Shown here: positions 16,811 through 26,640 of the stretch, piece after piece | How positions within the stretch are numbered: position 1 is the stretch's first letter | Layout: each line of letters starts with the position of its first letter | Source of the DNA: Paracoccaceae bacterium | GTDB lineage: Bacteria; Pseudomonadota; Alphaproteobacteria; Rhodobacterales; Rhodobacteraceae | Assembly (NCBI GenBank): GCA_018222585.1 | Contig: JAAFAB010000002.1 | Span: forward strand, 62,001-126,000 | Direction: 5' to 3' | Length of the DNA: 64,000 bases | Made by a program: the position numbers and the translations under genes | Notes under the pieces: model-generated | Databases searched by the model: none | Seen by the model: the letters and a program-made list of their open reading frames with translations, nothing else | What the model was told of the DNA's origin: nothing

Positions 16811-18139
16811 TCAGATTGCTGCCACTGCGGCAGCGAAGGCACGGGCATTGGCCGGGGCGTCGCCCATCTGCTCCTCGGGGGTGAAGAGGCCCGAGAGGTC
16901 GAGATCGGGCAGCGCCTCGGCGGCCAGCTCTCCCAGCGGGCGGCCGGTGGCCAGCACCTGCTGCGCCAGCTCCTTGACCCTGGCCTGCGCCTCGGGCCGG
17001 GGCATCTGCCCGGCCAGCCGGAACGACAGCGCCTCGGCGTGCAGCAGGCCCCTGGCCTCGGTGAAGACGGCGTGCATCTGTTCGGCCTTCGGCGTCAGCC
17101 CCGGGGCGACGGCGCGGGCGGTATTCAGCGCGGCGGCGGCAGAGAGGCAGAGCTGCGGGAAAACCAGCCACTCGGTGAACCAGGCGGCGCCGTCGCGTTC
17201 CTGTCGGGGCATCCCGGCGCCGTCCATCACCGCCTTCAGCCCCATCACCTGCCGCGCCAGCGCCAGCATGGCCGAGGGCTGCACGGGGTTCTGCTTCTGC
17301 GGCATGGTGGAGGATCCGCCCGAGGCCGACAGGCTGACCTCGGAGGTCGAGCTTTGCGCCATCAGGATCAGGTCGTCGCCCATCTTGCCAAGGCATTGGG
17401 CCATGCGCGCCAGCCATCCGGCAATGCGCAGCACCGGGCCTCGGTCCGCGTGCCAGCTGCGGCCCGGATCGGCGAGGCCCAGCCCCTCGGCCAGCGCGGC
17501 GCGCAGTTCTGCGCCCTTGCCGGCGAACTCGGCGCCCGTTCCGGCAGCGCCCGACAGCGAGACCCAGAGCGAGGTTTCCCGCAGCGTCGGCAGCTCCTTC
17601 AGCAGGTCCAGCAGCGGCCAGCCCCAGGCGGCGACATGGCTGCCGAAGCTGACGGGCGTGGCGAACTGGCCGTAGGTGCGCCCCGCCATCGGCAGTGCCG
17701 CATGGTCCGAGGCGAGACTTGCCAGAGCCGCCAGCAGCTCCTTCAGCCCGGTTTCGCAGAGCGCCAGCAACTGCCGCAGTCGCAGCATCTGCCCGGTGTC
17801 GGCGATGTCCTGCGAGGTCGCGCCCCAATGGACATATTGCGCATGTTCCGGGGCCTCCATGGCCTTGCGGAAGGCGCTGACCAGCGAGGGCACCGGCACG
17901 CCATTGCTGGCCACGCCCCCGGCCAGCGCACCCGGATCCAGCGGGATTTCCAGCGAGGCGCGGTGGATGAAGGCGGCCGAGACCTCGGGGATCATGCCGA
18001 GCGCCCCCTGCGCCTTCGCCAGCGCCCCCTCGACGATCAGCATCGAGCGGACCTCGGCACTGTCGGTGAACAGCCGCCCGGCCTCGCCCGCGTCGAACAG
18101 CTTGGCGTAGATCTGGCTGTCATGCACGGAACCGGCCAT
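16811..18139 (-). CDS. pcaB: 3-carboxy-cis,cis-muconate cycloisomerase
   Basis: Converts 3-carboxy-cis,cis-muconate to 4-carboxymuconolactone in the protocatechuate branch of the beta-ketoadipate pathway. The 442-aa protein belongs to the fumarase/aspartase superfamily and carries its signature GGSSTMPQKQNP (about 280-291) plus the WGATSQD segment near residue 105. Length is normal for PcaB. It is the last gene of the pobA-pca operon, 1 bp after the esterase-like gene. Confidence 0.95.
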   Translation of the reverse strand: MAGSVHDSQIYAKLFDAGEAGRLFTDSAEVRSMLIVEGALAKAQGALGMIPEVSAAFIHRASLEIPLDPGALAGGVASNGVPVPSLVSAFRKAMEAPEHAQYVHWGATSQDIADTGQMLRLRQLLALCETGLKELLAALASLASDHAALPMAGRTYGQFATPVSFGSHVAAWGWPLLDLLKELPTLRETSLWVSLSGAAGTGAEFAGKGAELRAALAEGLGLADPGRSWHADRGPVLRIAGWLARMAQCLGKMGDDLILMAQSSTSEVSLSASGGSSTMPQKQNPVQPSAMLALARQVMGLKAVMDGAGMPRQERDGAAWFTEWLVFPQLCLSAAAALNTARAVAPGLTPKAEQMHAVFTEARGLLHAEALSFRLAGQMPRPEAQARVKELAQQVLATGRPLGELAAEALPDLDLSGLFTPEEQMGDAPANARAFAAAVAAI

Positions 18140-18140
18140 C

Positions 18141-18854
18141 TCAGAGTTCCTCCGCGATGCGCGACAGCAGGGCGGCGAGGCCCTCGGGGTCTTCGAGGAA
18201 GGGGGAGTGTCCGGTGGTCATGTCGTATCTGTCCTTCGCCTCACAGCGGTCCGCCATCGCGGACTGGGCGTCCGGCAGGATGGTCTGGTCCCTTGTGCAG
18301 CGGATATAGGATCGTGGCACCCGGCGCCAGTTCTCGCCCAGGCGGATCGGCTCGGAGTGGGGGCGCATCGGCTCGACGGCCAGATGGGCGCGGGCCTCGG
18401 CGCGCAGGGGATCGGGCAGGGCGGCGTGGAAGCGCCCGTCGTCCGCCCCCTCGCGGATGAGATAGCCGCTGCGGTCTTCGGTCAGCCCGGCGATCCCGGC
18501 CAGCGGAGGGCGTGGCATCGCCCCGGCCATGTCGTTCAGCGACAGCCCGTTCTCGGGCAGGAAGGCACAGAGATAGACCAGCCGCTGCACCCGCCAGGGC
18601 GCCAGCTCGGCGGCGCGGGAAATCGGGAAGCCCCCGGCGGAATGACCGACCAGCACCGAGGGCTGCTCGGCGTGGTCGAGCACCGTGTGGGCATAGTCCT
18701 CGAGCGTCAGGTCGGCATGGGAACGGGGGTCGCCACCGCGCCCGGGCAGGTCGGGGGCGGTGACGTGGTGGCCCCGAGCCAGAAGCTCGGGGACCACCAG
18801 GTGCCAGCACCAGCCGGTATGGCAGGCGCCGTGGATCAGCACGAAACGGGCCAT
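18141..18854 (-). CDS. Alpha/beta hydrolase, methylesterase/hydroxynitrile-lyase-like, inside the pca operon
   Basis: A 237-aa alpha/beta hydrolase with the opening FVLIHGACHTGWCWH, nucleophile elbow GHSAGG (serine near 70) and a late histidine in TTGHSPF. This small-lid architecture resembles plant methylesterases and hydroxynitrile lyases. It is a separate protein from the enol-lactonase PcaD in the same operon. It starts 13 bp after pcaG and ends 1 bp before pcaB, so it is translated as part of the pathway operon. Hydrolysis of an aromatic ester that feeds 4-hydroxybenzoate or protocatechuate into the pathway is a reasonable inference, not shown by sequence. Confidence 0.88.
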   Translation of the reverse strand: MARFVLIHGACHTGWCWHLVVPELLARGHHVTAPDLPGRGGDPRSHADLTLEDYAHTVLDHAEQPSVLVGHSAGGFPISRAAELAPWRVQRLVYLCAFLPENGLSLNDMAGAMPRPPLAGIAGLTEDRSGYLIREGADDGRFHAALPDPLRAEARAHLAVEPMRPHSEPIRLGENWRRVPRSYIRCTRDQTILPDAQSAMADRCEAKDRYDMTTGHSPFLEDPEGLAALLSRIAEEL

Positions 18855-18867
18855 CAGCGTGACAGCA

Positions 18868-19467
18868 TCAGATGTCCAGGAAGACCGTTTCGCCTTCGCC
18901 CTGAAGGCGGATGTCGAAGGAGTATTTCCCCTCGGCGGTCTTCCTGGCGATCAGCGTGTCGACGCGGGGGCGCTGTTCGATCCTGTTCAGCAGCGGGTCG
19001 GCGCTGTTGTCCTCATCCTCGAAGTAGATGCGGGTCTGCAGGCCGATGTTGATGCCGCGTGCCACGATCCAGACCGAGATATGCGGCGCCTGCACCATGC
19101 CGCCCCGGCCCTTGGTCGCGCCGGGCTTGACGGTGCGCAGGGTGAAGTAGCCGGTTTCCTTGTCCGCGGTGAAGCGGCAGAAGCCCGAGACCTTGGGGTC
19201 CGCGCCGTCGGTGCCGGGGTAGATCCCGGCGGCATCGGCCTGCCAGCTTTCCATCATCGCGTCGCGCATCGCCCAGCCGGTGCCGTCGAAGACCTGGCCG
19301 GTGATCTCGATGATCTCACCCTTGGCACCGTCCTCGATGGGCGAAAGGGCGAGGTCCTCGGGGTAGATGCCTTCCAGACCGGCGAAGGTCGGAACGCAGC
19401 CGATGTGGACGTAGGGGCCCGCGGTCTGCGAGGGCGTTTCCTGCAGTGTGTCGAGTCGTTGTACCAT
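18868..19467 (-). CDS. pcaG: Protocatechuate 3,4-dioxygenase alpha subunit
   Basis: Alpha chain (199 aa) of the non-haem Fe(III) intradiol dioxygenase that opens protocatechuate to 3-carboxy-cis,cis-muconate. The beta-sandwich fold is evident from the TPSQTAGPYVHIGC opening and the APHISVWIVARGINIGLQTR strand region. As usual for PcaG, it lacks the full set of iron ligands carried by the beta chain. It follows pcaH with a 3-bp gap. Confidence 0.96.
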   Translation of the reverse strand: MVQRLDTLQETPSQTAGPYVHIGCVPTFAGLEGIYPEDLALSPIEDGAKGEIIEITGQVFDGTGWAMRDAMMESWQADAAGIYPGTDGADPKVSGFCRFTADKETGYFTLRTVKPGATKGRGGMVQAPHISVWIVARGINIGLQTRIYFEDEDNSADPLLNRIEQRPRVDTLIARKTAEGKYSFDIRLQGEGETVFLDI

Positions 19468-19470
19468 GAG

Positions 19471-20199
19471 TTACATCCCCTCAAGCTTGTTCTCGAACAT
19501 GGTCTGACGGCGGCCACGCAGGACCACGTCGAACTTGTAGGCCAGGAAGTCCATCGGACGCGCCTTGGCCATGTCCAGCGGTGCGACCAGGCGGTCGAGC
19601 TGGCTGCGGCTCTTGATCGTCGCGGCGATCGGGCAGCGGTCGATCAGCGGATCGCCCTCGAAGTAGAGCTGGGTGATCAGGCGCTGGCCGAAGCTGTGGC
19701 CGAAGACCGACATGTGGATGTGCATCGGGCGCCAGTCATTGCCACGGTTGGGCCAGGGATAGGCGCCGGGGCGGATGGTCAGGAACTCGTAATAGCCGTT
19801 CTCGTCGGTGATCGTGCGACCGCAGCCGCCGAAGTTCGGATCGAGCGGGGCAAAATAGGTGTCCTTCACGTGGCGGTAGCGCCCGCCCGCGTTGGCCTGC
19901 CAGATCTCGACCAGGGTATGGGGCACGGGGCGGCCGTTCTCGTCCAGAACGCGGCCATGCACCAGGATACGCTCACCCACGGCGGGGGCGGCGCCCTTGG
20001 TCCAGTTCAGGATCAGGTTGTTGTCCAGCGCGCCCAGCAGGCCGTGACCGAAGCGCGGCCCCGTTTCCTCAGACGGGGTCGATTCCATCGACAGCAGCGG
20101 CAGGTAGGGCGAGCGGGTGATGCTGGTCTTGTAGCCCGGGTCATAGGGAACCGGGTGGATCTCGCGGTTTCGCGGGATCAGCGGGCCGAGATCGGTCAT
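19471..20199 (-). CDS. pcaH: Protocatechuate 3,4-dioxygenase beta subunit
   Basis: Iron-bearing chain (242 aa) of protocatechuate 3,4-dioxygenase. The extradiol-free intradiol signature is present: the LVEIWQANAGGRYRH strand, a tyrosine in DTYFAPLDPNFGG, and the histidine pair in MHIHMSVFG that with two tyrosines ligates Fe(III). The N-terminal PcaH-specific arm (about 1-60) is intact. Its ATG overlaps the pcaC stop by four bases, indicating translational coupling. Confidence 0.97.
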   Translation of the reverse strand: MTDLGPLIPRNREIHPVPYDPGYKTSITRSPYLPLLSMESTPSEETGPRFGHGLLGALDNNLILNWTKGAAPAVGERILVHGRVLDENGRPVPHTLVEIWQANAGGRYRHVKDTYFAPLDPNFGGCGRTITDENGYYEFLTIRPGAYPWPNRGNDWRPMHIHMSVFGHSFGQRLITQLYFEGDPLIDRCPIAATIKSRSQLDRLVAPLDMAKARPMDFLAYKFDVVLRGRRQTMFENKLEGM

Positions 20200-20582
20200 T
20201 GGTCTTGCTCCTCCATTTCGGCGTAAGTGGCTTTCGCGAGCTTCAGGGCGTGGTTCGCCTTCGGAACGCCCGCGTAGATGGCGACATGCTGGAACGCCTC
20301 CAGCACGTCCTGCTTGCTGGCGCCGGTGCGGGCGGTGGCCCGGATGTGCATCGGGATCTCCTCGAAGTTCCCGGTGGCGGCCAGCAGCGCGAGGGTGATC
20401 ATCGAGCGTTCGCGGCGCGAGATACCGTCGCCGGCCCAGACGGTGCCCCAGGCCCCTTCGGTGATCAGGGTCTGGAACTGCAGGTCGAAGTCGGTCTTGG
20501 CGGCCTCGGCGCGGTCGACATGGGCATCGCCCAGGACCTCGCGGCGGACCTTCATGCCTCGGTCGAAACGGTCATTGGACAT
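20196..20582 (-). CDS. pcaC: 4-carboxymuconolactone decarboxylase
   Basis: A 128-aa protein of the CMD/AhpD-like fold that decarboxylates 4-carboxymuconolactone to 3-oxoadipate enol-lactone. The conserved GDGISRRERSMITLALLAA helix, the HIRATARTGASKQDVLEA segment and the terminal YAGVPKANHALK motif are all present. It is a stand-alone PcaC, not the PcaD-PcaC fusion seen in some bacteria. It overlaps pcaD by 11 bp and pcaH by 4 bp. Confidence 0.97.
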   Translation of the reverse strand: MSNDRFDRGMKVRREVLGDAHVDRAEAAKTDFDLQFQTLITEGAWGTVWAGDGISRRERSMITLALLAATGNFEEIPMHIRATARTGASKQDVLEAFQHVAIYAGVPKANHALKLAKATYAEMEEQDQ

Positions 20583-21362
20583 GTCCGGTCTCCTTGATGA
20601 AGTCAGAGAGAATACGGGCGTATTCCCCGGGGGTCTCGACGCAGGGCAGGTGACCCGCGCCGCGGATCAGCTCCAGCCGCGAGCCGGGGACCAGGTCCAC
20701 GGTCTCGCGCACCAGGTCGGGCGGGCTGGCGCCGTCCTCGGTGCCGGCGATGCCGAGAACAGGCAGGCGCAGGCCGGAGGTCGGCGTGTAGAAGTCCGTG
20801 CCCGCGATGGCGGCGCAGCAGCCGGTGTAGCCCTCGAGATCCTGCCGGGAGAGCATGGTCTGCCAGGCGGCAAGCTCAGGCGTGGCGCGGAATTTCTTGC
20901 CGAACCAGCGCTCCATGGTGGGCGCGGCGATAGAGGCGACGCCCTCGGCGCGGCACTTGGCGATGCGGTCGTGCCACATCTCCGCCGTGCCCATCTTGGC
21001 CGCCGAGTTCGAGATCACCAGCGCGCGCACCAGGTCCAGTCGCTTCACCGCAAGGCCCTGGCCGATCATGCCGCCGATGGACAGGCCGACGAACAGCGCA
21101 TCCTTGACCTTCAGGTGGTCCAGCAGCGCCTCGACGTCCGAAATCAGCGTGCCCATGGAATAGGGCGCGGGCGCGCCCTCGGTCAGGCCGTGGCCGCGCT
21201 TGTCGTAGCGGATAATGCGCAGGCCCTGAGGCAGCAGTGGCACCAGCTTGTCCCAAAGGCGCAGATCCGTGCCAAGCGAGTTGGCAAAGACGATGGGCGC
21301 GCCGTTCGGGTCGCCCTCGTCGGTGTAATGGATCTTCAGGCGGTCGAGATCGGCGATCTTCA

Positions 21363-21363
<1 letters not shown>
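20572..21363 (-). CDS. pcaD: 3-oxoadipate enol-lactonase
   Basis: Alpha/beta hydrolase (263 aa) that opens the enol-lactone to 3-oxoadipate. It shows IVFANSLGTDLRLWDKL near the N-terminus, the nucleophile elbow GLSIGGMIGQ (serine near 94) and a catalytic histidine in GAGHLPCVE. I placed the start at 21363, where the ATG shares a base with the pobA stop (TGATG), rather than at an upstream in-frame codon inside pobA that adds unrelated residues. Confidence 0.95.
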
Positions 21364-22586
<1,223 letters not shown>

Positions 22587-22646
22587 TTAAAATCGCGGCG
22601 AGATGTACACATGGCCTTTTCGGCAGGGTGGAGGTGAAAACGCGCA

Positions 22647-22678
22647 GGGGCCGCCCGGCCTTGCGGCGGGGCGGCCCC
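22647..22678 (-). terminator. Strong GC hairpin after the threonine/serine dehydratase gene
   Basis: GGGGCCGCCC (22647-22656) pairs perfectly with GGGCGGCCCC (22669-22678) over a 12-base loop. It lies 24 bp past the stop of the minus-strand dehydratase gene. On the minus strand a TTTT follows about 6 bases after the stem, consistent with an intrinsic terminator that also insulates pobA. Confidence 0.6.
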
Positions 22679-22701
22679 TTTCTGCCCGGCAGCGGGCGCG
22701 G

Positions 22702-23670
22702 TCAGAGCGTGGCGAGCGCGCGCGAGAACATCTCAGGGTCGACATTGCCGCCGGAAATCAGGGCGATCACCGTGTCGCCCTCCAGCTTGTCCGCGTGGTA
22801 GAGAGCGGCGGCCAGAGAGACGGCGCCACCCGGCTCGGCGACGATCTTCAGGCGCAGGAACGCCTGGGCCATGGCGGCCAGGGCCTCGTCTTCGCTGACC
22901 GCGATTCCGGGGCCGCAGAGCTCTTTCAGGATCGGGAAGGTGATGTCGCCCGGCTGCGGGGTGATGATCGCATCGCAGATATTGCCCGACAGCGCCGGGT
23001 TGCGGCGAATCTCTCCGTCGGCAAGCGAGCGTTTCACGTCGTCGAAGCCCTCGGGCTCGACAGGCCGCACGCGCAGGCCGGGCGCATGGGCCGCGCAGGC
23101 CAGCGCCACGCCCGAGGTCAGCCCGCCGCCACCGCAGCAGACCAGCACCTCGGCCCGCTCGATGCCGAGCGCCTTCGCATCCTCGGCGATTTCCAGCCCG
23201 GCGGTGCCCTGGCCGGCGATCACCAGCGGCTCGTCGAAGGGCTTGACCAGGGTCAACCCGCGCTCTTCGGCCAGTCGGGCGCCGATCTCGTCCCGGTCCT
23301 CGGTGGCGCGGTCGTAGGTCACAACCTCGGCGCCGAGCGCGGCGGTATTGGCCAGCTTCAGCGCGGGGGCGTCGGCGGGCATGACGATGACCGCAGGCAC
23401 GCCGTGGCTCTGCGCCGCTAGGGCGACGCCCTGGGCGTGGTTGCCGGACGAGAAGGCGATGACGCCCCGTGCCCGCACCTCGGGGTCCAGGGCGGAGATC
23501 GCGGACCAGGCGCCGCGGAACTTGAAGCTGCCGGTCCTCTGCAGGCATTCTGGTTTCACCAGCACCCGGCGCCCGGCGATCTCGTCGAGGAAAGGCGAGG
23601 ACAGAAGGGGGGTACGGAGGGCATGGCCCTGAAGCCGCAGGGCGGCGGCTTCGATCATCTCGATGTTCAT
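22702..23670 (-). CDS. PLP-dependent threonine/serine dehydratase family protein
   Basis: A 322-aa fold-type II PLP enzyme that deaminates threonine, serine or a hydroxy-amino acid to the 2-oxo acid. The PLP lysine is in RTGSFKFRGA (about residue 49), the phosphate-binding glycine loop is CCGGGGLTSG, and SSGNHAQG is present. It lacks the C-terminal regulatory ACT domain of biosynthetic IlvA (about 510 aa), so it is a short catabolic-type enzyme; threo-3-hydroxyaspartate ammonia-lyase is a possible alternative. Its ATG overlaps the upstream hydrolase stop by four bases. Confidence 0.9.
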   Translation of the reverse strand: MNIEMIEAAALRLQGHALRTPLLSSPFLDEIAGRRVLVKPECLQRTGSFKFRGAWSAISALDPEVRARGVIAFSSGNHAQGVALAAQSHGVPAVIVMPADAPALKLANTAALGAEVVTYDRATEDRDEIGARLAEERGLTLVKPFDEPLVIAGQGTAGLEIAEDAKALGIERAEVLVCCGGGGLTSGVALACAAHAPGLRVRPVEPEGFDDVKRSLADGEIRRNPALSGNICDAIITPQPGDITFPILKELCGPGIAVSEDEALAAMAQAFLRLKIVAEPGGAVSLAAALYHADKLEGDTVIALISGGNVDPEMFSRALATL

Positions 23671-24500
23671 TGCAGCAGGTCCAACCAGGTTCGAAGGGTG
23701 GCAAGCGCCTCGGGCTCGTCCAGGAAAGGGGTATGACCCCGGTCCGGCACCTCTGCAAGCACCATGGCCGGTGCGCGGGCCTGCATCCGCGTCACTGTCT
23801 GCCGGCTGAGCAGATCCGAGGTCCGCCCCCAGATCAGCGCCAGAGGTTTCGTCGCAAGGGCGTCGAACAGTGGCCAGAGGTCTGGCGCCGCGTCGGTGCC
23901 GCTTTCAAGAACGGCCTCGCGCAGGGCGGGATCGTAGTCGATCACCAGGCCCTCGGGCGTTTCGCGGGTGGTGTTGGCGATCATCTGGCGCCAGCGTCCG
24001 GCCGGGACACCGGGGAAGGCGGGATCACCGGCGCGCGCCTGCGCGGCCTCGTCCAGAGTGGCGAAAGGGGGATTGCGCCCGAGGTAGCCGGCGATGGCGC
24101 CGATGCCTGCGGTCTCGATCACCGGGCCGACATCGTTCAGCGCCGCGCCCAGAAGGCGATCGGGGGCCGTCACCGCCAGCAGCATCGCGATCAGCCCGCC
24201 GCGCGAGGTGCCGAGGATCGCCGCCTTGTCGATTCCCAGATGATCCAGCAGCGCCAGCGCGTCCTTCGCCTCTTGCGGCAGCGTATAGGTGGCGGCGCCG
24301 GTCCAGTCCGAGCGCGCCCGGCCCCGGTAGTCCATGCGGATCAGGCGAACCCCGGCCAGATGCGGCGCGACGAAATCGAAGTCGCGCCCGTTGCGGGTGA
24401 GGCCAGGGAGGCAGAGCAGCGGCAGCCCCTGGCCCATATTTTCGTGACCGGTGTCTTCGTAGTAGAGGGAGGCGCCGTCGGGGGCGGTGAAATGGGGCAT
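23667..24500 (-). CDS. Alpha/beta hydrolase
   Basis: A 277-aa hydrolase with the LLCLPGLTRNGRDFD oxyanion region, nucleophile elbow GTSRGG (serine near 100) and a catalytic histidine in DRGHTPF. It resembles the MhpC/epoxide-hydrolase-like broad family; no substrate can be named. The ATG shares a base with the stop of the dehalogenase gene (TGATG) and its own stop overlaps the dehydratase start (ATGA), so the three genes form a tightly coupled operon. An in-frame extension upstream of 24500 is only a shadow of the dehalogenase. Confidence 0.9.
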   Translation of the reverse strand: MPHFTAPDGASLYYEDTGHENMGQGLPLLCLPGLTRNGRDFDFVAPHLAGVRLIRMDYRGRARSDWTGAATYTLPQEAKDALALLDHLGIDKAAILGTSRGGLIAMLLAVTAPDRLLGAALNDVGPVIETAGIGAIAGYLGRNPPFATLDEAAQARAGDPAFPGVPAGRWRQMIANTTRETPEGLVIDYDPALREAVLESGTDAAPDLWPLFDALATKPLALIWGRTSDLLSRQTVTRMQARAPAMVLAEVPDRGHTPFLDEPEALATLRTWLDLLQ

Positions 24501-25183
24501 CAGAACAGGTCCAGGTCGGGCAGGGAGGAAAGGTCGGAGAGCACATGCGCGGGGGTGCCGGGCAGGCGTTCGGCGGGCTGGCCGGCGCGGTTCACCCAGG
24601 CGGTGACGAAACCGTACTCGGCCGCCGCGGAGGCATCCCAGCCATTCGACGACACGAAAAGCACCTCCTTCGGCGCGCAGCCGAAGTGCTGTCCGACAAG
24701 GTCGTAGACGGGGCGCGCGGGCTTGAAAACGCCGACGCTCTCGACCGAGAGCACGGCGCCGAGCAGGTCCTCCAGCCCCGCCGACTGCACCGCGCCCGAG
24801 AGCATCTCGGGCGAGCCGTTCGACAGGATGCCGGTGGCCAGGCCCCTGCCGCGCAGCGCCGCCAGCATGTGCGGCACCTCGGGGAAAGCGTCCAGTTGCC
24901 AGTAGAGCGACAGCAGGCGCTCGCGCAGCTCGGGGTCCTCGATGCCCTCGCTGGCCATGGCCCAGTCCAGCCCGTCCTGCGTCACCTGCCAGAAGTCGCA
25001 ATGAATGCCGCGGATGGCGCGCTGCCAGGAATATTCCAGCTGCTTCAGTCGCCATTTCTCGGCCAGCGCGGGCGAGCGGGCGGCGAACAGCGTCCGCCCC
25101 GGTTCCGCCGCGGCGGCACGGGCGGCGGCGTTCACGTCGAAGAGCGTGCCATAGGCGTCGAAGATGCAGGTGGTTATGGTCAT
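24500..25183 (-). CDS. Haloacid dehalogenase, type II
   Basis: A 227-aa HAD-superfamily hydrolase of the 2-haloacid dehalogenase group. The nucleophile is in FDAYGTLFDVN (aspartate near residue 9), motif II is LSNGSPEM, the lysine is in VFKPARPVY, and FVSSNGWDASAAAEYGF matches the SNxxD signature of L-2-haloacid dehalogenases rather than phosphatases. GGGAGA precedes the ATG. First gene of an operon with an alpha/beta hydrolase and a dehydratase. Activity on haloacids is inferred from family motifs. Confidence 0.9.
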   Translation of the reverse strand: MTITTCIFDAYGTLFDVNAAARAAAAEPGRTLFAARSPALAEKWRLKQLEYSWQRAIRGIHCDFWQVTQDGLDWAMASEGIEDPELRERLLSLYWQLDAFPEVPHMLAALRGRGLATGILSNGSPEMLSGAVQSAGLEDLLGAVLSVESVGVFKPARPVYDLVGQHFGCAPKEVLFVSSNGWDASAAAEYGFVTAWVNRAGQPAERLPGTPAHVLSDLSSLPDLDLF

Positions 25184-25402
25184 CGGGATCTCCCTTGCCC
25201 GGAAGCCGGGCACCGGAGGGAAGCCTGCCACGCGCGGGCCGGGGGTGAAAGAGCCGATGACAGGCCCCGCGCCGAAGCTCGCGCAGCCGTGCACGGGCAG
25301 GTGTTTGCGATCCTGCGCCCGCTGCGTTACGCTTGGGGTGAGAGCAGGCACCCGGGCGAGGCCCCGGCCCTCCAAACCCACCCCGAAAAGATTGGACAAG
25401 CC

Positions 25403-25831
25403 ATGAGCACAGCCAAATCGGGCGATACCGTCCGGATTCACTATACTGGTACCCTGACCGACGGCACCAAGTTCGACAGCTCCGAAGGCCGCGAGCCGCT
25501 GGAGTTTACCGTCGGCTCGGGCCAGATCATTCCCGGTCTCGACAACGCGATCCCCGGCATGGCGGTCGGTGACAGCAAGACCGTGCAGATCGCCTGTGAA
25601 GAAGCCTACGGGCCGCACAACCCCGAGGCCCTGCAGCAGGTGCCGCGCGGCGCCATCCCCGAGAACATCCCGCTGGAGCTGGGCCTGCAACTGCAGATGC
25701 AGACGCCCCAGGGCCAGGCTGTTCCGGTGACCGTGACCGAGATCACCGACGAGAACGTGACGCTCGACGCCAACCACATGCTTGCCGGCAAGGACCTGGT
25801 CTTTGCCGTGGAGATGGTCGAGATCCTCTGA
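25403..25831 (+). CDS. FKBP-type peptidyl-prolyl isomerase (SlyD-like)
   Basis: A 142-aa cytoplasmic prolyl isomerase/chaperone. The FKBP half-sites flank an inserted flap: N-terminal GDTVRIHYTGTLTDG and FTVGSGQIIPGLDNAIPGM, then an insert-in-flap region (about 70-120, including EEAYGPHNPEALQQVPR) and the closing AGKDLVFAVEMVEI strand. This is the SlyD/FkpB arrangement. It lacks the histidine-rich metal-binding tail of E. coli SlyD. Monocistronic, after a 219-bp gap with no recognisable gene. Confidence 0.95.
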   Translation: MSTAKSGDTVRIHYTGTLTDGTKFDSSEGREPLEFTVGSGQIIPGLDNAIPGMAVGDSKTVQIACEEAYGPHNPEALQQVPRGAIPENIPLELGLQLQMQTPQGQAVPVTVTEITDENVTLDANHMLAGKDLVFAVEMVEIL

Positions 25832-25845
25832 TCTGATCCGATCAA

Positions 25846-25870
25846 GGCCCTTCGCCCCAGGCGGAGGGCC
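25846..25870 (+). terminator. Hairpin after the FKBP gene
   Basis: An 11-bp stem with one G-T pair (25846-25856 with 25860-25870) around a 3-base loop, 15 bp after the stop codon. It lacks a T-run, so it may stabilise the 3' end more than terminate. Confidence 0.45.
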
Positions 25871-25957
25871 ACCCCTATCCGCGACGCGCCCTTGACCGTC
25901 ATCCCCCTGTCATGGCCCGATCCTAAGCCATCAGGACCGGCAAGGACGGAAGAGACG

Positions 25958-26590
25958 ATGACCGACAGGATCGACGAACTGCGCGCCCGCATCGCGGCGC
26001 TTCAGGACCAGCTGGAACGGGAATACGGCGCCCGGCGGGCGCGGCTGCTGCACCGTATCGAAAACGGCCGCGTGGTCTGGGAGGACGGCGTCCGCCGCAG
26101 CCACCTGGCGCTGCGTCAGCGCATTCCCGCCTTCCTGCTGGACAGTTCGATCCGCTACACGATCACCGCACCGGTGATCTATGCGTTGATCATCCCCTTC
26201 GCACTGCTCGACCTCTTCGTCTCGATCTACCAGGCGATCTGCTTCCCGGCCTACAGGATCCCCAAGGTTCGCCGCCGCGACTACATCCGCATCGACCGCC
26301 ACCAGCTCGCCTACCTGAACTGGATCCAGAAGCTGAATTGCGTCTACTGCGGCTATTGCAACGGGCTGATCGCCTACGTCCGTGAAATCTCGGCCCGGAC
26401 CGAGGCGTTCTGGTGCCCGATCAAGCACGCCATGCGCACCCGGGGGCTGCATCCCTACCACGCCGCCTTCTCGGCCTACGGCGACGGCGTGCATTTCCGG
26501 GAGGACTGGGAAGCGTCGCGGGCGCGGATGCAGGCGCTGAACTGCGAGGCGCTGAACTGCGACAAATGCGGCGGCGGCGACGCGACATGA
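25958..26590 (+). CDS. Conserved hypothetical membrane protein with cysteine clusters
   Basis: A 210-aa protein I cannot assign a function. A charged N-terminal segment (1-25) looks helical, one strong hydrophobic stretch spans about 70-96, and the rest is soluble. Cysteines are patterned: C128-x2-C131-x2-C134, C153, and C196, C201, C204 at the C-terminus, which suggests metal or iron-sulfur binding. The start at 25958 was preferred over an in-frame upstream ATG because GGACGGAAGAG lies just ahead. Convergent with irr. Confidence 0.8.
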   Translation: MTDRIDELRARIAALQDQLEREYGARRARLLHRIENGRVVWEDGVRRSHLALRQRIPAFLLDSSIRYTITAPVIYALIIPFALLDLFVSIYQAICFPAYRIPKVRRRDYIRIDRHQLAYLNWIQKLNCVYCGYCNGLIAYVREISARTEAFWCPIKHAMRTRGLHPYHAAFSAYGDGVHFREDWEASRARMQALNCEALNCDKCGGGDAT

Positions 26591-26617
26591 AAAAGGCCCG
26601 GACCTTTCGGCCGGGCC
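26590..26617 (-). terminator. Intrinsic terminator of irr
   Basis: GGCCCGG (26595-26601) pairs with CCGGGCC (26611-26617). On the minus strand the stem is followed directly by five T residues (26594-26590), a textbook intrinsic terminator 24 bp past the irr stop. It overlaps the end of the convergent gene. Confidence 0.8.
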
Positions 26618-26640
26618 CGGAAACCAGCCTGTCAGGCGGC

